Assembly (NCBI RefSeq): GCF_002813325.1
Contig: NZ_PHUG01000001.1
Span: 5,456,001-5,520,000 of the forward strand
Origin: Janthinobacterium sp. 64
GTDB lineage: Bacteria; Pseudomonadota; Gammaproteobacteria; Burkholderiales; Burkholderiaceae_D
DNA: 64,000 bases
Direction: 5' to 3'
Shown: positions 48,017 to 58,772 of the stretch, one piece after another
How the letters are laid out: every line of letters starts with the position of its first letter
Position numbering within the stretch: the first letter of the stretch is position 1
Translations under genes and position numbers: made by a program
The notes under the pieces: generated by a model
Told to the model about the DNA's origin: nothing
The model's database searches: none
What the model saw: the letters and a program-made list of their open reading frames with translations, nothing else

Positions 48017-48063
48017 TGCACTACCGCATGCGCTCGATCGATGGCACGGGGCAGGGTTGATCC

Positions 48064-48654
48064 ATGTCCAAGTCGCTTGAATTTTTGACCGAGGCGCTGC
48101 GGCGCCTGCCCGGCGTCGGCCCCAAGTCGGCGCAGCGGATGGCATTTCATTTGTTGCAGCACGATAGGGAAGGCGCGGCCATGCTGTCGCGCGCCCTGTT
48201 CCAGGCCGTCGATGCCGTGCATCACTGCGGCCTGTGCAATACCTTTACCGAACACGAAGTGTGCGAGACCTGTCTCGACGAAGAGCGCGACAAGCGCTTG
48301 CTGTGCGTGGTGGAAACGCCCGCCGACCAGCTGATGATCGAGCAGACGCTCACCTACAAGGGCCTGTATTTCGTCCTCATGGGCAGATTGTCTCCGCTGG
48401 ACGGCATCGGCCCGAAAGACATCCACCTTGAAAAACTGCTGAACCGCGCCAACGATGGCGTGGTCGGCGAAGTGGTGCTGGCCACCAACTTCACCAATGA
48501 AGGCGAAGCGACGGCCCACTACATCAGCGAAATGCTCAAGGCGCGCGGCTTGCGCGTGAGCCGTTTGGCCCGCGGCGTGCCCGTGGGCGGCGAACTGGAA
48601 TACGTCGACGCGGGCACGATTGCCCGCGCGATGCTCGACCGCAGGGCAACCTGA
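48064..48654 (+). CDS. recR: recombination mediator RecR
   Basis: 196 aa: HhH ([19 protein letters not shown]), C4 zinc finger ([16 protein letters not shown]) and Toprim domain ([15 protein letters not shown]). Works with RecO/RecF in loading RecA on gaps. Confidence 0.97.
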   Translation: MSKSLEFLTEALRRLPGVGPKSAQRMAFHLLQHDREGAAMLSRALFQAVDAVHHCGLCNTFTEHEVCETCLDEERDKRLLCVVETPADQLMIEQTLTYKGLYFVLMGRLSPLDGIGPKDIHLEKLLNRANDGVVGEVVLATNFTNEGEATAHYISEMLKARGLRVSRLARGVPVGGELEYVDAGTIARAMLDRRAT

Positions 48655-48661
48655 GCACAAC

Positions 48662-49882
48662 ATGACAGAATCCTCCGCGACAACTGGTCCATTGCAAGGC
48701 ATTAAAGTGCTGGAACTGGGCACCCTGATCGCGGGGCCGTTCTGCGCCCGCATGCTGGCCGAATTCGGCGCCGACGTGATCAAGATCGAGTCGCCCGATG
48801 GCGGCGACCCCATCCGTACCTGGAGAGTGCTGAAGGATGGCACCTCGCTGTGGTGGTCGGTGCAGGCGCGCAACAAGAAAAGTCTGACCCTGAACCTGAA
48901 AACGCCCGAGGGCAGGGCGATTGCCCGCCAGCTGGCCTTGGAAGCGGACATCATCATCGAGAACTACCGCCCCGGCGTGCTGGAAAAGTGGGATCTCGGC
49001 TACGAACAGCTCAAGCAGATCAAACCGTCCATCATCATGGTGCGCCTGTCCGGCTTTGGCCAGACGGGGCCGATGAAGGACTTGCCGGGTTTCGGCGCCA
49101 TCGGCGAATCGATGGGCGGCTTGCGCTATGTGTCCGGCTTTGCCGACCGTCCGCCCGTGCGCGTCGGTGTGTCGATTGGCGACTCCGTGGCGGCCCTGCA
49201 CGGCGTGATCGGCGCCATGATGGCCTTGCGCCACCGCGACGTGACCGGTGGGGTGGCCTCCGGGGAAGGGCAGATGGTCGACGTGGCCCTGTATGAATCC
49301 GTGTTCAACCTGATGGAGTCGCTGGTGCCCGAATACGACCAGGCGGGCGTGGTGCGCGAGCGCACGGGCGGCTCCTTGCCCGGCATCGTGCCTTCGAATA
49401 CCTACACCACGGGCGACGGCGAAAACATCGTGATTGCAGGCAATGGCGACGCCATCTTCAAGCGGCTGATGCTGGCCATGGGCCGCATCGACATGGCGGG
49501 CGACCCGCAACTGGCGCGCAACGACGGCCGGGTGGCGCGCACGCAGGAGATCGACGACGCCATCGGCGCCTGGTGCGCCACGCACACCATCGATAGCGCG
49601 CTGGCCGTGCTGAAAGCTGCCGACGTGCCGTCTGGCAAAATCTACTCCGTGCGCGACATGTTGAGCGACCCGCAATTTCTTGCCCGCGACATGTTCGAAC
49701 AGCACCATTTCGCCGACGGCACGCCCGTCAAATTGCCCGCCATCAGCCCGAAACTGTCCGCCACGCCGGGCAAGACGCAGTGGCTGGGACCGACGCTGGG
49801 CCAGCACAACGACGAGGTGCTGGCGTCGCTGGGCTATGACGCGGCCGCCATCGCGCGGCTCAAGGCCGATGGGGTGGTGTAA
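48662..49882 (+). CDS. CaiB/BaiF class III CoA-transferase
   Basis: 406 aa. N-terminal GIKVLELGTLIAGPFCARMLAEFGADV-type nucleotide/CoA binding fold, and the catalytic Asp in VGVSIGDSVAALHG. Swaps CoA between carboxylates; substrate not deducible. Seven bases after recR, so may ride on that operon; the ribosome site is weak. Confidence 0.92.
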   Translation: MTESSATTGPLQGIKVLELGTLIAGPFCARMLAEFGADVIKIESPDGGDPIRTWRVLKDGTSLWWSVQARNKKSLTLNLKTPEGRAIARQLALEADIIIENYRPGVLEKWDLGYEQLKQIKPSIIMVRLSGFGQTGPMKDLPGFGAIGESMGGLRYVSGFADRPPVRVGVSIGDSVAALHGVIGAMMALRHRDVTGGVASGEGQMVDVALYESVFNLMESLVPEYDQAGVVRERTGGSLPGIVPSNTYTTGDGENIVIAGNGDAIFKRLMLAMGRIDMAGDPQLARNDGRVARTQEIDDAIGAWCATHTIDSALAVLKAADVPSGKIYSVRDMLSDPQFLARDMFEQHHFADGTPVKLPAISPKLSATPGKTQWLGPTLGQHNDEVLASLGYDAAAIARLKADGVV

Positions 49883-49889
49883 TTTTTTG

Positions 49890-49914
49890 GGGTCAGACCC
49901 GTCGGGTCTGACCC
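49890..49914 (+). terminator. hairpin with GGGTCAGACCC arms after the CoA-transferase gene
   Basis: GGGTCAGACCC and GGGTCTGACCC with loop GTC, preceded by TTTTTT and followed by TAGCTTTTATTT. Can act as terminator; the arm also occurs at 44991. Confidence 0.65.
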
Positions 49915-49953
49915 TAGCTTTTATTTCTGGGTTCAATTAATTTCGGAATCAGC

Positions 49954-51096
49954 ATGCCTCAACCGTTCCACCGCCTGCGCACCGCGCTTGCCCTGGCGTC
50001 TTCCGCCATCCTCCTCTGCGCCTGCGCCAGCTTCCCCCACGACGCGCCGGTTGCCGGCCTGCGCCTGATCGGCGAACAGCGCATCGCGCTCAGGCAGGCG
50101 TTTCAGGGCACCACGGTGGGCGGTTTGTCCGGCATCGATTACGATGCGGCCAACAAGAGCTGGGTGATGGAAAGCGATGACCGCTCGGAAATCAATCCGG
50201 CCCGTTTCTACCGTGCCACCTTGAATTACGACAGCAAGGCGTTTACGGGCGTGACCTTGAACAGCGTGCATTTCTTCACGCAGCCCGACGGCAGCCGCTA
50301 CCCGAACCTGGCGCATGCCAGGCTGGAGCAGGGCGAGCAGGTGCCCGACATCGAAACCATCCGCGTCGATCCGCACGATGGCAGCCTGTGGTACGGCAGC
50401 GAAGGCAATCGCAAGGTGGGCTTGCACCCGTTCGTGCGCCACGCCGATAGCGGCGGCCACTACCTCGCCACCTTGCCCACGCCCGCCATGTTCAAGGTTT
50501 CGCAGGACGCAACGGGATCGCGCAACAACATGAGCTTCGAAGCGCTGTCGTTCTCGTCGGATGGCAAGGGCTTGTGGCTGGGCATGGAAGCGGCGCTGTA
50601 CCAGGATGGCCCGCTGGCTACGCCCGATCATGGCTCCGTGGTGCGCATCACGCGCCTGGACCGCGCCGGCACCGTGCTGGGCCAATATGCATATCCGATT
50701 GAACCGGTGGCGTCGCGGCCCGCGCCTGGGCGCGAGGCGGACAATGGCGTGTCGGAAATCCTTGCCGTCAACGATCACCAGGTGCTGGTGGTGGAGCGGG
50801 CCGGCGTGGAACACGCCGATGGCGTGTATTCGAACCATGTGCGCATCTACGCGATGGACACCGATGGCGCCAGCGACATCCAGGCCATCCCGGCGCTGGC
50901 CGGCGCGGCCTACGTGCCGGCGCGCAAGCGCCTGTTGCTGGACCTGGAAAAGATCGGCCTGGATAGAGTCGACAATATCGAGGGCATCAGCTGGGGGCCG
51001 CGCCTGGAAAACGGCCGCCGCAGCCTGGTGATGATTTCCGACGATAATTTTAATCCGCTACAAGTCACGCAAATCCTTGCCTTCGAAGTGCTCTAG
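49954..51096 (+). CDS. phytase-like esterase domain lipoprotein
   Basis: 380 aa: lipoprotein signal ([13 protein letters not shown], lipobox LCAC) and one phytase-like beta-propeller domain ([30 protein letters not shown] near the end). Probably acts at the envelope on a phosphorylated or ester substrate; no catalytic residues can be stated with assurance. Its 3' end overlaps the convergent GGDEF-EAL gene by 32 bases. Confidence 0.85.
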   Translation: MPQPFHRLRTALALASSAILLCACASFPHDAPVAGLRLIGEQRIALRQAFQGTTVGGLSGIDYDAANKSWVMESDDRSEINPARFYRATLNYDSKAFTGVTLNSVHFFTQPDGSRYPNLAHARLEQGEQVPDIETIRVDPHDGSLWYGSEGNRKVGLHPFVRHADSGGHYLATLPTPAMFKVSQDATGSRNNMSFEALSFSSDGKGLWLGMEAALYQDGPLATPDHGSVVRITRLDRAGTVLGQYAYPIEPVASRPAPGREADNGVSEILAVNDHQVLVVERAGVEHADGVYSNHVRIYAMDTDGASDIQAIPALAGAAYVPARKRLLLDLEKIGLDRVDNIEGISWGPRLENGRRSLVMISDDNFNPLQVTQILAFEVL

Positions 51097-53224
51097 TTTC
51101 CAGGCTGGCCAGCTGGCCCGCCTGCCTGGCCAGCATGGCCGTGATCGTGTCGTGCGGCGACGGGTGGCCCAGGAAATAGCCTTGCGCCATGTCGCAGCCG
51201 TATTCTTCCAGCATCAGCAGTTGCTCGTCCGTTTCCACGCCCTCGGCCACCACCACCATCTTCAAGCCATGCGCCATGGCGATGATGGCGCGCGTGATAG
51301 CCGCGTTTTCCGCATCCTGCGGCAAGCCGGCGATAAAACTCTTGTCGATCTTCAAGGCCCGCACGTCGAAGCGTTTCAGGTAATTCATTGACGAATATCC
51401 CGTGCCGAAGTCGTCGATCGACAGGTACACGCCGATGCCGCGCAATTGCTCCAGGGTCACCATGGTGGCGCGCGCATCGTCCATCAAGGTGCCTTCCGTC
51501 AATTCGAGTTCCAGCAGGCGCGCATCGAGGCCCGTGTCGGCCAGGGCCGACAGCACGATCTGCATCAGGTTTTCATCCTTGAATTGCTTGGCCGACAGGT
51601 TGACGGCCATGCGGATGGCGCGCCCGCTACCGTTTTGCCACGCCTTGGCCTGGTTGCAGGCCGTGCGCAGCACCCATTCGCCGATGGGCACGATCAACCC
51701 CGTCTCTTCGGCCAGCGGGATGAATTCCGTGGGCGAAATGATGCCCCGTTCGGGATGGCGCCAGCGCACCAGCGCTTCCACGCCGACGATCTGCGTGCTG
51801 GGCACGTCGATCTGCGGCTGGTACAGCAGGTACAGCTCGTTGTTTTGCAAGGCCTTGCGCAGACCCACTTCCATCTTGACGTGGCTCATGATTTCCATCG
51901 TCAGCGATGAGCTGTACAGCTTGGCGTTGTTCTTGCCGCAGTTCTTCGCGTGGTACATCGCCGTGTCTGCATATTTCAACAGAGAATTGCAGTCCTCGCC
52001 ATCTTCCGGATACAGCGAAATGCCGATGCTGGCCGTGACGAAAATCTCGTGCCCCTCGATCATGAAGGGCCGGCGCATGGCTTCCTTGACGCGGTGCGCC
52101 ACGTTCAGCGCATCTTCCACGCGCTCCAGATCGGGTATCAGAATCGTGAATTCGTCGCCGCCCAGGCGCGCCAGGTTGCTGCCGCCGAAGCTGGCTTCGA
52201 ACTCGTGTTCGGCGCGCAGCACCAGGTCGCTGGGGCGGATGGTTTCGCGCAGGCGCTCGGACACCACCTTGAGCAAATGGTCGCCCACGTCGTGGCCCAG
52301 GGTGTCGTTGATGCGCTTGAAGGCATCGAGGTCCATGAACAGCACGGCAAATTTCTTGTCGTGCTCCTTCGAGCGCAGCAGTTCGCGTTCCAGCGTTTCC
52401 AGGAAGGCTTGGCGGTTGGGGATGCCCGTCAGGCTGTCGCAGTAGGCGAGGCGGCGGATCTGCTCTTCCGTGCGCTTGCGTTCGCTGATGTCGCGCACCA
52501 GGCCCAGCACCTCGTCGGCCCCCGTCGCCACCAGGCGCGCCTCGAAATGGCGTGTGCTGTCTTCGTGCGTGAGCGTGTAGTCGACCGAGCCGATATGCTG
52601 CGTGGCCAGCACGGCGTGGGCCTTGTCGAGCAGGCGCGCGGCGATTTCGGGCGGCAGCACGTCGCCGATATGGCTGCCCACGCAGTTCGTGATGGAAAAG
52701 CCGGCGCTGGCGTCGTGGCCCTGTTCATAGTCGAGATAAAAGCCTTCGCTGTTGAGGCGAAAGAAGGTGTCGGGGATGGCGGCCAGCACGGCGCGGTTGT
52801 GCGCGTCGGCGATGCGCAGGCGGGCGATGGCGTCGCTGGCGCGCAGCACGTACAGCACGCGGTGTCCGAGTATGGGCCAGTTGATGGGCTTGGAAATGAA
52901 GTCGGTGGCGCCCACCTCGTAGGCGTGCGTGACGGCTTCCAGTTCGTCGCCGCCCGTGACCATGATGATGGGCACCGTGCCGCCCACTTCCTGGTGGCGG
53001 ATTTCGCGGCACACGGCAAAGCCGTCCATGGCCGGCATGTCGACGTCGAGCATGACCAGGTCCGGCCCGCTGTGCTTGTAGCTGGCCAGCGCCTGCACGC
53101 CGTCTTCGGCCTCGATCACGTCCAGGCCTACCTGCGTGAGCATTTGCCGCATCAGCAGGCGCATCACGGGATCGTCGTCGGCCACCAGCACCAAGCCGCG
53201 GGGAGGGGAGAGGGGCGCTGTCAT
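51065..53224 (-). CDS. response regulator with GGDEF and EAL domains
   Basis: 719 aa: receiver domain (acceptor Asp60 in [12 protein letters not shown]), a PAS-like middle (about 145-255), GGDEF diguanylate cyclase domain (RLGGDEF near 355) and EAL phosphodiesterase (VEALVRW near 483; [13 protein letters not shown]). Both catalytic signatures are intact, so it may make or break c-di-GMP. The gene lies one base after the hybrid kinase gene and is cotranscribed with it; phosphorylation from that kinase's Hpt domain is the natural input. Confidence 0.93.
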   Translation of the reverse strand: MTAPLSPPRGLVLVADDDPVMRLLMRQMLTQVGLDVIEAEDGVQALASYKHSGPDLVMLDVDMPAMDGFAVCREIRHQEVGGTVPIIMVTGGDELEAVTHAYEVGATDFISKPINWPILGHRVLYVLRASDAIARLRIADAHNRAVLAAIPDTFFRLNSEGFYLDYEQGHDASAGFSITNCVGSHIGDVLPPEIAARLLDKAHAVLATQHIGSVDYTLTHEDSTRHFEARLVATGADEVLGLVRDISERKRTEEQIRRLAYCDSLTGIPNRQAFLETLERELLRSKEHDKKFAVLFMDLDAFKRINDTLGHDVGDHLLKVVSERLRETIRPSDLVLRAEHEFEASFGGSNLARLGGDEFTILIPDLERVEDALNVAHRVKEAMRRPFMIEGHEIFVTASIGISLYPEDGEDCNSLLKYADTAMYHAKNCGKNNAKLYSSSLTMEIMSHVKMEVGLRKALQNNELYLLYQPQIDVPSTQIVGVEALVRWRHPERGIISPTEFIPLAEETGLIVPIGEWVLRTACNQAKAWQNGSGRAIRMAVNLSAKQFKDENLMQIVLSALADTGLDARLLELELTEGTLMDDARATMVTLEQLRGIGVYLSIDDFGTGYSSMNYLKRFDVRALKIDKSFIAGLPQDAENAAITRAIIAMAHGLKMVVVAEGVETDEQLLMLEEYGCDMAQGYFLGHPSPHDTITAMLARQAGQLASLETRALRRQGFA

Positions 53225-53225
53225 G

Positions 53226-56075
53226 TCAGTGTTCCTTCACGAGGATGGCGCTCAGCGATTCGCGTACGGCCAGGAAGGCTTGCTGCATCTGCTGCAGCAG
53301 GGGAGCCGCGCCCTCGGTACTGCCGGCGCGGCCCAGTTTTTCCATCTCCTTGCACAGCTGCGCCAGGCCATCGGCGCCCACGTTGGCGCTGCCCGACTTG
53401 AGGCTGTGGGCCACCTTGCGCAGCGCTTCCGCATCCGCGCCGGCAATCGCCGCGCGCATGGCGCTCAACTGGCGCGGCGTCTCGCTGGTAAACGCCAGGA
53501 TGACCCGTTCCAGCAGCGCATCGCCATCCGTGCCGGACAGGGCGCGGATGTTTTCCAGCGCTTGCCGGTTCAGCGGCTGGCCGGGGGACGAGGCTTCTGG
53601 CGTGGGGGAAAGTACTTCTGGAGGCGTCTGCCGCTCCGGCACTTCGCTGTGGTGCACGGTGGCCGCGCGCGGCAGGGTGATCCAGCGCGCGATCGTATGG
53701 CCCAGGTCTTGCTGCGTGAATGGCTTGCTCAGGTAGTCGTCCATGCCGGCCGCCAGGCACGCTTCGCGGTCGCCCTGCAGCGCATTGGCCGTGATGGCGA
53801 CGATGGGCAGCACGCGCGCGTGGCCGCACTGCTGTTCGTGGCGGCGGATTTCCGCCGTGGCGGCAAAGCCGTCCATCACGGGCATCTGGCAATCCATCAG
53901 GATCAGATCAAAATCCTCGGCCTGCGCCGCCTGCAAGGCTTCTTCGCCGTTGTGCGCGCAGACCACGTCCAGGCCCAGGCTGTCGAGCATGGCCAGCGCC
54001 ACTTCCACGTTGACGGGATTGTCCTCTGCCAGCAGCACGCGGCGGCGCTGGCGTCGGCCCACCTGACGGGTCGCGTGCGGCGGATGGGTGCGCATGCCCT
54101 CGCTGGTGCGCGGCGGCGTGACGATGCAGTCGAACAGGTCGCATTCGCGGGCCGGCTTGATCAGCTGGAAGGCCACGCCCGCCTCGCGCCGCTGCACGGG
54201 GTCGGCCGCCGCCTGTTCCGTGCTCAGCAGCAGTAATTTGAGCTCGGCCAGCAGCGGGTCGCTCTTGATGGTGGCGGCCAGGGCCAGGCCGCTAGTGCGC
54301 GGCAATTCCATGTCGAGCAGGGCCACGCCATACGGCGTGCCCGCCTGTGCGGCCGCGCGCAGCTTGCCCAGGCAGTCGCTTGCCGTGCCGGCGCTGTCGC
54401 TGACGATGTGCCAGCTGGCCAGCTGCCGCTCCAGCACGGCGCGCGTGGCGGGTGTGTGGTCGACGATCAAGGCGCGTAACCCTCGTGTGGTTTTCAGGTT
54501 GAAGGACGGGTCATCGCTGTCGACCCGCCGCTTATCGAAATTTACTTCGAACCAGAAGATGGAGCCTTGCGTTAAAGCATTATCGACGCCGATAGTGCCG
54601 CCCATCAGCTCCACCAGCTGTTTCGAGATCGTCAAGCCCAGGCCCGTGCCGCCGTGCTTGCGCGTGGTCGAACCGTCCGCTTGCGAGAACGATTCGAAGA
54701 TGCGCGTCTGCGCCTCGTTCGATACGCCGATACCCGTGTCGTGCACCTCGAAGCGCAAGCCCACGCTGGGCGCGTCTTCGCTGCACACGCATACTTTCAC
54801 GGTGACCTTGCCCGTTTCCGTGAACTTGATGGCATTGCCCAACAGATTGACGATGATCTGGCGCAAACGGTTCGGGTCGCCGCAGATGGCGATGGGAATG
54901 TCAAACGCGATATCGAATTCCAGGCTGATGTTTTTCGCTTGCGCCTGCGGCGCGAACACGTGCTCTATGTCGTCGAGCAATTCGCGGAAATTGAAGCGGA
55001 TGTACTCCACGCTCAGCTTGCCCGCCTCGATCTTGGAAAAGTCGAGGATGTCGTTGATGATCACCAGCAAATTCTGCCCCGAGCGCTGCACCATGCTCGT
55101 GTAGTGGCGCTGTTGCGGGCTCAAAGGGCTGGCCAGCAGCAGCTCCGTCATGCCCAGCACGCCATTCATCGGCGTGCGGATTTCATGGCTCATGGTGGCA
55201 AGGAAGGCGCTCTTCGCCTGGCTGGCCGCCTCGGCCGCATCCTTGGCCTTTTCCAGCTGCGCCGTGCGCACGCCCACCTGGCGCTCGAGCTGGTCGCGGT
55301 AATTGGCCAGGGTGCTGTCGCGGCTGTCGATCTGCGCCAGCATGTCGTTGAAACTGTCGATCAGCACGCCCAGCTCGTCGCTGCGCTGGTGCGCGATGCG
55401 GTGGCTGTAGGTTTGGCTGCTCGACACTTTTTGCGCCGTATCGATCAGCTTGGTGATCGGTTCGGCAATCACGCTCTTGAAGCGCCGCGCCAGGAACACG
55501 GCGATCAGGAAGGACAGCACGGTGGCGCCGCCGATGGCGCCCACGTGGCGGCCGATGTCGCGCCACATGTGGTTCAGGTCCGCCTCGATCAGTACGGCGC
55601 CGATGATCTGCTGCGGCTCGCCTGGCCGGTAGACGGGACGGTACAAGCGCATGGCCGGCGCCAGGGTCGTGCCAGCGCCTTGCGTGACGGGCTGCACGGC
55701 CATGTCGGCCAGCAAGGCCGGGTCCATGTCTTCCGGCGCCGCCAGGCCGTCGGCGTGCTGCGACGCGCGGTACAGGGCGAACAAACGCCCGCCCCGGTCG
55801 AACAGGGCCGCCTGGGCCACCTCGTCGCGCGCGGCCAGCGCGGCCAGCACCTGTTCCGCCTGCGGCTGTGCCGATTTCCCCGCCAGCAAGGGCGCCGCGC
55901 TGGCCGCGCCGATCACGCCCGCCAGCGACAGCAGCTGCTTGCCTTCATCATTCTTGTGACTGAGCACGGACGTCAGCGCAAACGCCACGAACACCAGCAG
56001 CAGCGCGCTGCCCGACGACAGTACCGAAATCATGGTCAGCTTCTGGCTGATGCTGGAGCGTTGGAAATTGAACAT
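53226..56075 (-). CDS. hybrid sensor histidine kinase with Hpt domain (BarA/GacS-like)
   Basis: 949 aa: two membrane helices around a periplasmic sensor (about 35-160), HAMP (about 200-250), HisKA with [16 protein letters not shown] (His near 297), HATPase ([13 protein letters not shown]), a first receiver with a thinner acidic pocket ([11 protein letters not shown]), a second canonical receiver ([20 protein letters not shown]), and a C-terminal Hpt ([12 protein letters not shown]). Phosphorelay to the downstream GGDEF-EAL response regulator is likely. Confidence 0.93.
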   Translation of the reverse strand: MFNFQRSSISQKLTMISVLSSGSALLLVFVAFALTSVLSHKNDEGKQLLSLAGVIGAASAAPLLAGKSAQPQAEQVLAALAARDEVAQAALFDRGGRLFALYRASQHADGLAAPEDMDPALLADMAVQPVTQGAGTTLAPAMRLYRPVYRPGEPQQIIGAVLIEADLNHMWRDIGRHVGAIGGATVLSFLIAVFLARRFKSVIAEPITKLIDTAQKVSSSQTYSHRIAHQRSDELGVLIDSFNDMLAQIDSRDSTLANYRDQLERQVGVRTAQLEKAKDAAEAASQAKSAFLATMSHEIRTPMNGVLGMTELLLASPLSPQQRHYTSMVQRSGQNLLVIINDILDFSKIEAGKLSVEYIRFNFRELLDDIEHVFAPQAQAKNISLEFDIAFDIPIAICGDPNRLRQIIVNLLGNAIKFTETGKVTVKVCVCSEDAPSVGLRFEVHDTGIGVSNEAQTRIFESFSQADGSTTRKHGGTGLGLTISKQLVELMGGTIGVDNALTQGSIFWFEVNFDKRRVDSDDPSFNLKTTRGLRALIVDHTPATRAVLERQLASWHIVSDSAGTASDCLGKLRAAAQAGTPYGVALLDMELPRTSGLALAATIKSDPLLAELKLLLLSTEQAAADPVQRREAGVAFQLIKPARECDLFDCIVTPPRTSEGMRTHPPHATRQVGRRQRRRVLLAEDNPVNVEVALAMLDSLGLDVVCAHNGEEALQAAQAEDFDLILMDCQMPVMDGFAATAEIRRHEQQCGHARVLPIVAITANALQGDREACLAAGMDDYLSKPFTQQDLGHTIARWITLPRAATVHHSEVPERQTPPEVLSPTPEASSPGQPLNRQALENIRALSGTDGDALLERVILAFTSETPRQLSAMRAAIAGADAEALRKVAHSLKSGSANVGADGLAQLCKEMEKLGRAGSTEGAAPLLQQMQQAFLAVRESLSAILVKEH

Positions 56076-56213
56076 GAATTCGCTGCTTCCCCGGTCGCCC
56101 GTTGACTGTTATTTAATTCCTATTGGAAAAATATAGACGCGAAGACACACCCTGATATTGATGTGGGTCTAAGGGAGGAGAGGGGAGGGGAACTTATACG
56201 AGATGAAACAAAT

Positions 56214-56237
56214 AGGGCGGTCTCGCAAGACCGCCCT
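56214..56237 (-). terminator. terminator of the cstA-ybdD operon
   Basis: AGGGCGGTCT, loop CGCA, AGACCGCCCT, followed on the minus strand by ATTTGTTTC. Confidence 0.85.
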
Positions 56238-56266
56238 CAAATTATTGCTGAGCAACAACACAGGAC

Positions 56267-56470
56267 TTAACAACACCCTCCGCGTTTTCCTGCGCCGCCA
56301 TAACGGGCTTCCTGCCGTTCGCGGAAGAACTCTTCATACGTCATCATCGGCTCGCCGGGATGGGTCACTTCCCGGTGCGCCACATAGGTGTCGTACTCGG
56401 GCAAGCCGCACATGAGCCGCATGCTTTGCCCCAGATACCGTCCAGCCTTGATGATTTCCTCGATCATCAT
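56267..56470 (-). CDS. ybdD: YbdD/YjiX family small protein
   Basis: 67 aa; YLGQSMRLMCGLPEYDTYV and YEEFFRERQEARYG with a CC C-terminus match YbdD/YjiX. These small proteins are the usual partners of CstA/BtsT and are needed for transport. Start overlaps the cstA stop (ATGA). Confidence 0.92.
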   Translation of the reverse strand: MMIEEIIKAGRYLGQSMRLMCGLPEYDTYVAHREVTHPGEPMMTYEEFFRERQEARYGGAGKRGGCC

Positions 56471-58527
56471 TGCACCGTGGGCATGGCCTGGAACGGCGAT
56501 TCCTTGGTGCTTGGCTGGCTGTCGGCGCGTGCCTTCATGATGGTGCGGATGCCGAAGAACAGCACGCTGATCACGACGATGACGAAGAAGGCGGCCAGGC
56601 CGGCGTCCAGGTAATCGTTGAAGATGATCTGCTGCATCTGCGCCACCGACTTGGCCGGCGCCAGCAGGGTGCCTTCATCGAGGGCCGCCGAATATTTCTT
56701 GGCATGCGCGAGGAAGCCGACGCGCGGATTGGCGTCGAAAATCTTTTGCCAGCCCGCCGTCAAGGTGCACAGCAGCAGCCAGATGGTCGGCGTGATGGTG
56801 ACCCACGCATACTGGCCACGCTTCATCTTGAACAGCACGCAGGTGCCGAGGATCAGCGCGATCGCTGCCAGCATCTGGTTGGCGATGCCGAACAGCGGCC
56901 ACAGGGTGTTGATGCCGCCCAATGGATCGACCACGCCCTGGTACAGGAAGTAGCCCCAGGCCGCCACGCACAGGCCCGTGGCCAGCAGGTTGGCGATGAC
57001 GTTTTCCGTCTTTTTCAGGCTGGGCACGAAGCTGCCCAGCAAGTCTTGCAGCATGAAGCGGCCCGCACGCGTGCCCGCATCGACGGCCGTCAGGATGAAC
57101 AGCGCTTCGAACAAAATCGCGAAGTGGTACCAGAAGGCCATCATGGCCTTGCCGCCGATGGCGCCGGACAGAATCTGCGCCATGCCGACGGCCAGGGTCG
57201 GTGCGCCGCCGGCGCGCGAGATGATGCTGTGCTCGCCCACATCCTTGGCCGTCTGCGTCAGCATTTCCGGCGTGACATAGAAGCCCCATTGCGAAATCGC
57301 CTGTGCTGCCGACTCGGCCGTGGTGCCGATCAGGGCGGCCGGGCTGTTCATGGCGAAATAGATGCCCGGCTCGATGGTTGAGGCGGCCACCAGGGCCATG
57401 ATGGCCACGAACGATTCCATCAGCATGGCGCCATAGCCGATGAAGCGGGCGTGGCTTTCGTTTTCAATCATCTTCGGCGTGGTGCCCGAGGAAATCAGCG
57501 CGTGGAAGCCGGAGACGGCGCCGCAGGCAATCGTAATGAACAGGAAGGGGAACAGATTGCCCGACCAGACAGGGCCGGAGCCGTCGATGAACTTGGTCAT
57601 GGCCGGCATTTTCAGGTAAGGCGCGACGACGATGATGCCGATGGCCAGGCCGAGAATCGTGCCGATTTTCAGGAAAGTCGACAGGTAGTCGCGCGGCGCC
57701 AGCAGCAGCCACACGGGCAGGACGGAAGCGATGAAGCCGTAGCCGATCAGCATCCACGTCAGTTCCGTACCCGTGAACGTGAACATCGGGCCCAGCACCG
57801 CGTGTTCCTGCACGTACTGGCCGCCGATGATGGCCAGCATCAGCAAGACAAAACCGATGATGGAAATCTCGCCGATGCGGCCCACGCGGATGAAGCGCGA
57901 GTACACGCCCATGAACAGGGCGATGGGAATCGTCGCCATCACGGTGAAGCTGCCCCATGGGGAGCCGGTCAGCGCCTTGACGACGATCAGGGCCAGCACG
58001 GCCAAAATGATGACCATGATCATGAAGCAGCCCAGGAGCGCAATCATGCCGGGAATTTCGCCCAGTTCAGCCTTGATCAGGTCGCCCAGCGAGCGGCCGT
58101 CGCGGCGCATGGAAATAAACAGCACGATGAAATCCTGCACGGCGCCCGCAAACACGACGCCCGCCAAAATCCACAACATGCCGGGCAAATAGCCCATCTG
58201 CGCGGCCAGCACGGGGCCGACCAGGGGGCCGGCGCCGGCAATCGCGGCGAAATGGTGGCCGAACAGCACATATTTGTTGGTCGGCACGTGGTCGAGGCCA
58301 TCGTTGTGCTTGAAGGCCGGCGTCATGCGGCGTGCATCGAGGCCCAGCACCTTGTCGGCGATGAACAGGCTGTAGAAACGGTAGGCGATCAGGTAGACGC
58401 AGACGGCGGCGATGACGATCCAGATTGCGCTGATCGGTTCGCCACGTTGCAGGGCGACGACGCCCAGGGAGCCGGCGCCGGCCAGCGCAAGCGCTGCCCA
58501 GCCGAGCTGTTTGAAAATGCGGTTCAT
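56467..58527 (-). CDS. cstA: CstA-family carbon starvation/pyruvate transporter
   Basis: 686 aa with about 16-18 membrane helices; HHFAAIAGAGPLVGPVLAAQ and GFHALISSGTTPKMI are the family marks. E. coli CstA and BtsT import pyruvate (and peptides were suggested). Operon with ybdD. Divergent from a Cache kinase/NarL regulator pair, which probably controls it. Confidence 0.95.
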   Translation of the reverse strand: MNRIFKQLGWAALALAGAGSLGVVALQRGEPISAIWIVIAAVCVYLIAYRFYSLFIADKVLGLDARRMTPAFKHNDGLDHVPTNKYVLFGHHFAAIAGAGPLVGPVLAAQMGYLPGMLWILAGVVFAGAVQDFIVLFISMRRDGRSLGDLIKAELGEIPGMIALLGCFMIMVIILAVLALIVVKALTGSPWGSFTVMATIPIALFMGVYSRFIRVGRIGEISIIGFVLLMLAIIGGQYVQEHAVLGPMFTFTGTELTWMLIGYGFIASVLPVWLLLAPRDYLSTFLKIGTILGLAIGIIVVAPYLKMPAMTKFIDGSGPVWSGNLFPFLFITIACGAVSGFHALISSGTTPKMIENESHARFIGYGAMLMESFVAIMALVAASTIEPGIYFAMNSPAALIGTTAESAAQAISQWGFYVTPEMLTQTAKDVGEHSIISRAGGAPTLAVGMAQILSGAIGGKAMMAFWYHFAILFEALFILTAVDAGTRAGRFMLQDLLGSFVPSLKKTENVIANLLATGLCVAAWGYFLYQGVVDPLGGINTLWPLFGIANQMLAAIALILGTCVLFKMKRGQYAWVTITPTIWLLLCTLTAGWQKIFDANPRVGFLAHAKKYSAALDEGTLLAPAKSVAQMQQIIFNDYLDAGLAAFFVIVVISVLFFGIRTIMKARADSQPSTKESPFQAMPTVQ

Positions 58528-58669
58528 GCTTCCTCCAGAGATTGACGGGCGCTGTGCCGTGCGATGATGTGTGCTGCGGTTCCTGGTCGTCGCCAGTTTG
58601 ATGTGACTTTTGGTGTATTTGCAGCTTATGGCAAGTATTCAGGAATCGTATAATCGCCGCAAGCGCACG

Positions 58670-58701
58670 ACTACGCAGTAACGCTCAGTATTACTACGCA
58701 G
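58670..58701. promoter_or_regulatory. ACTACGCAG direct repeats between cstA and the kinase gene
   Basis: ACTACGCAG at 58670-58678 and 58693-58701, 23 bases apart start to start, i.e. about two helical turns, with AGTAA/TTACT arms between. Fits a site for a NarL-type response regulator dimer. Confidence 0.5.
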
Positions 58702-58772
58702 GCCGATCACGGCGCCGCGACGTAAAATCACGCATTCCCACCAGCATCGACGCCGCCGGAGCGCGCAAGGCC

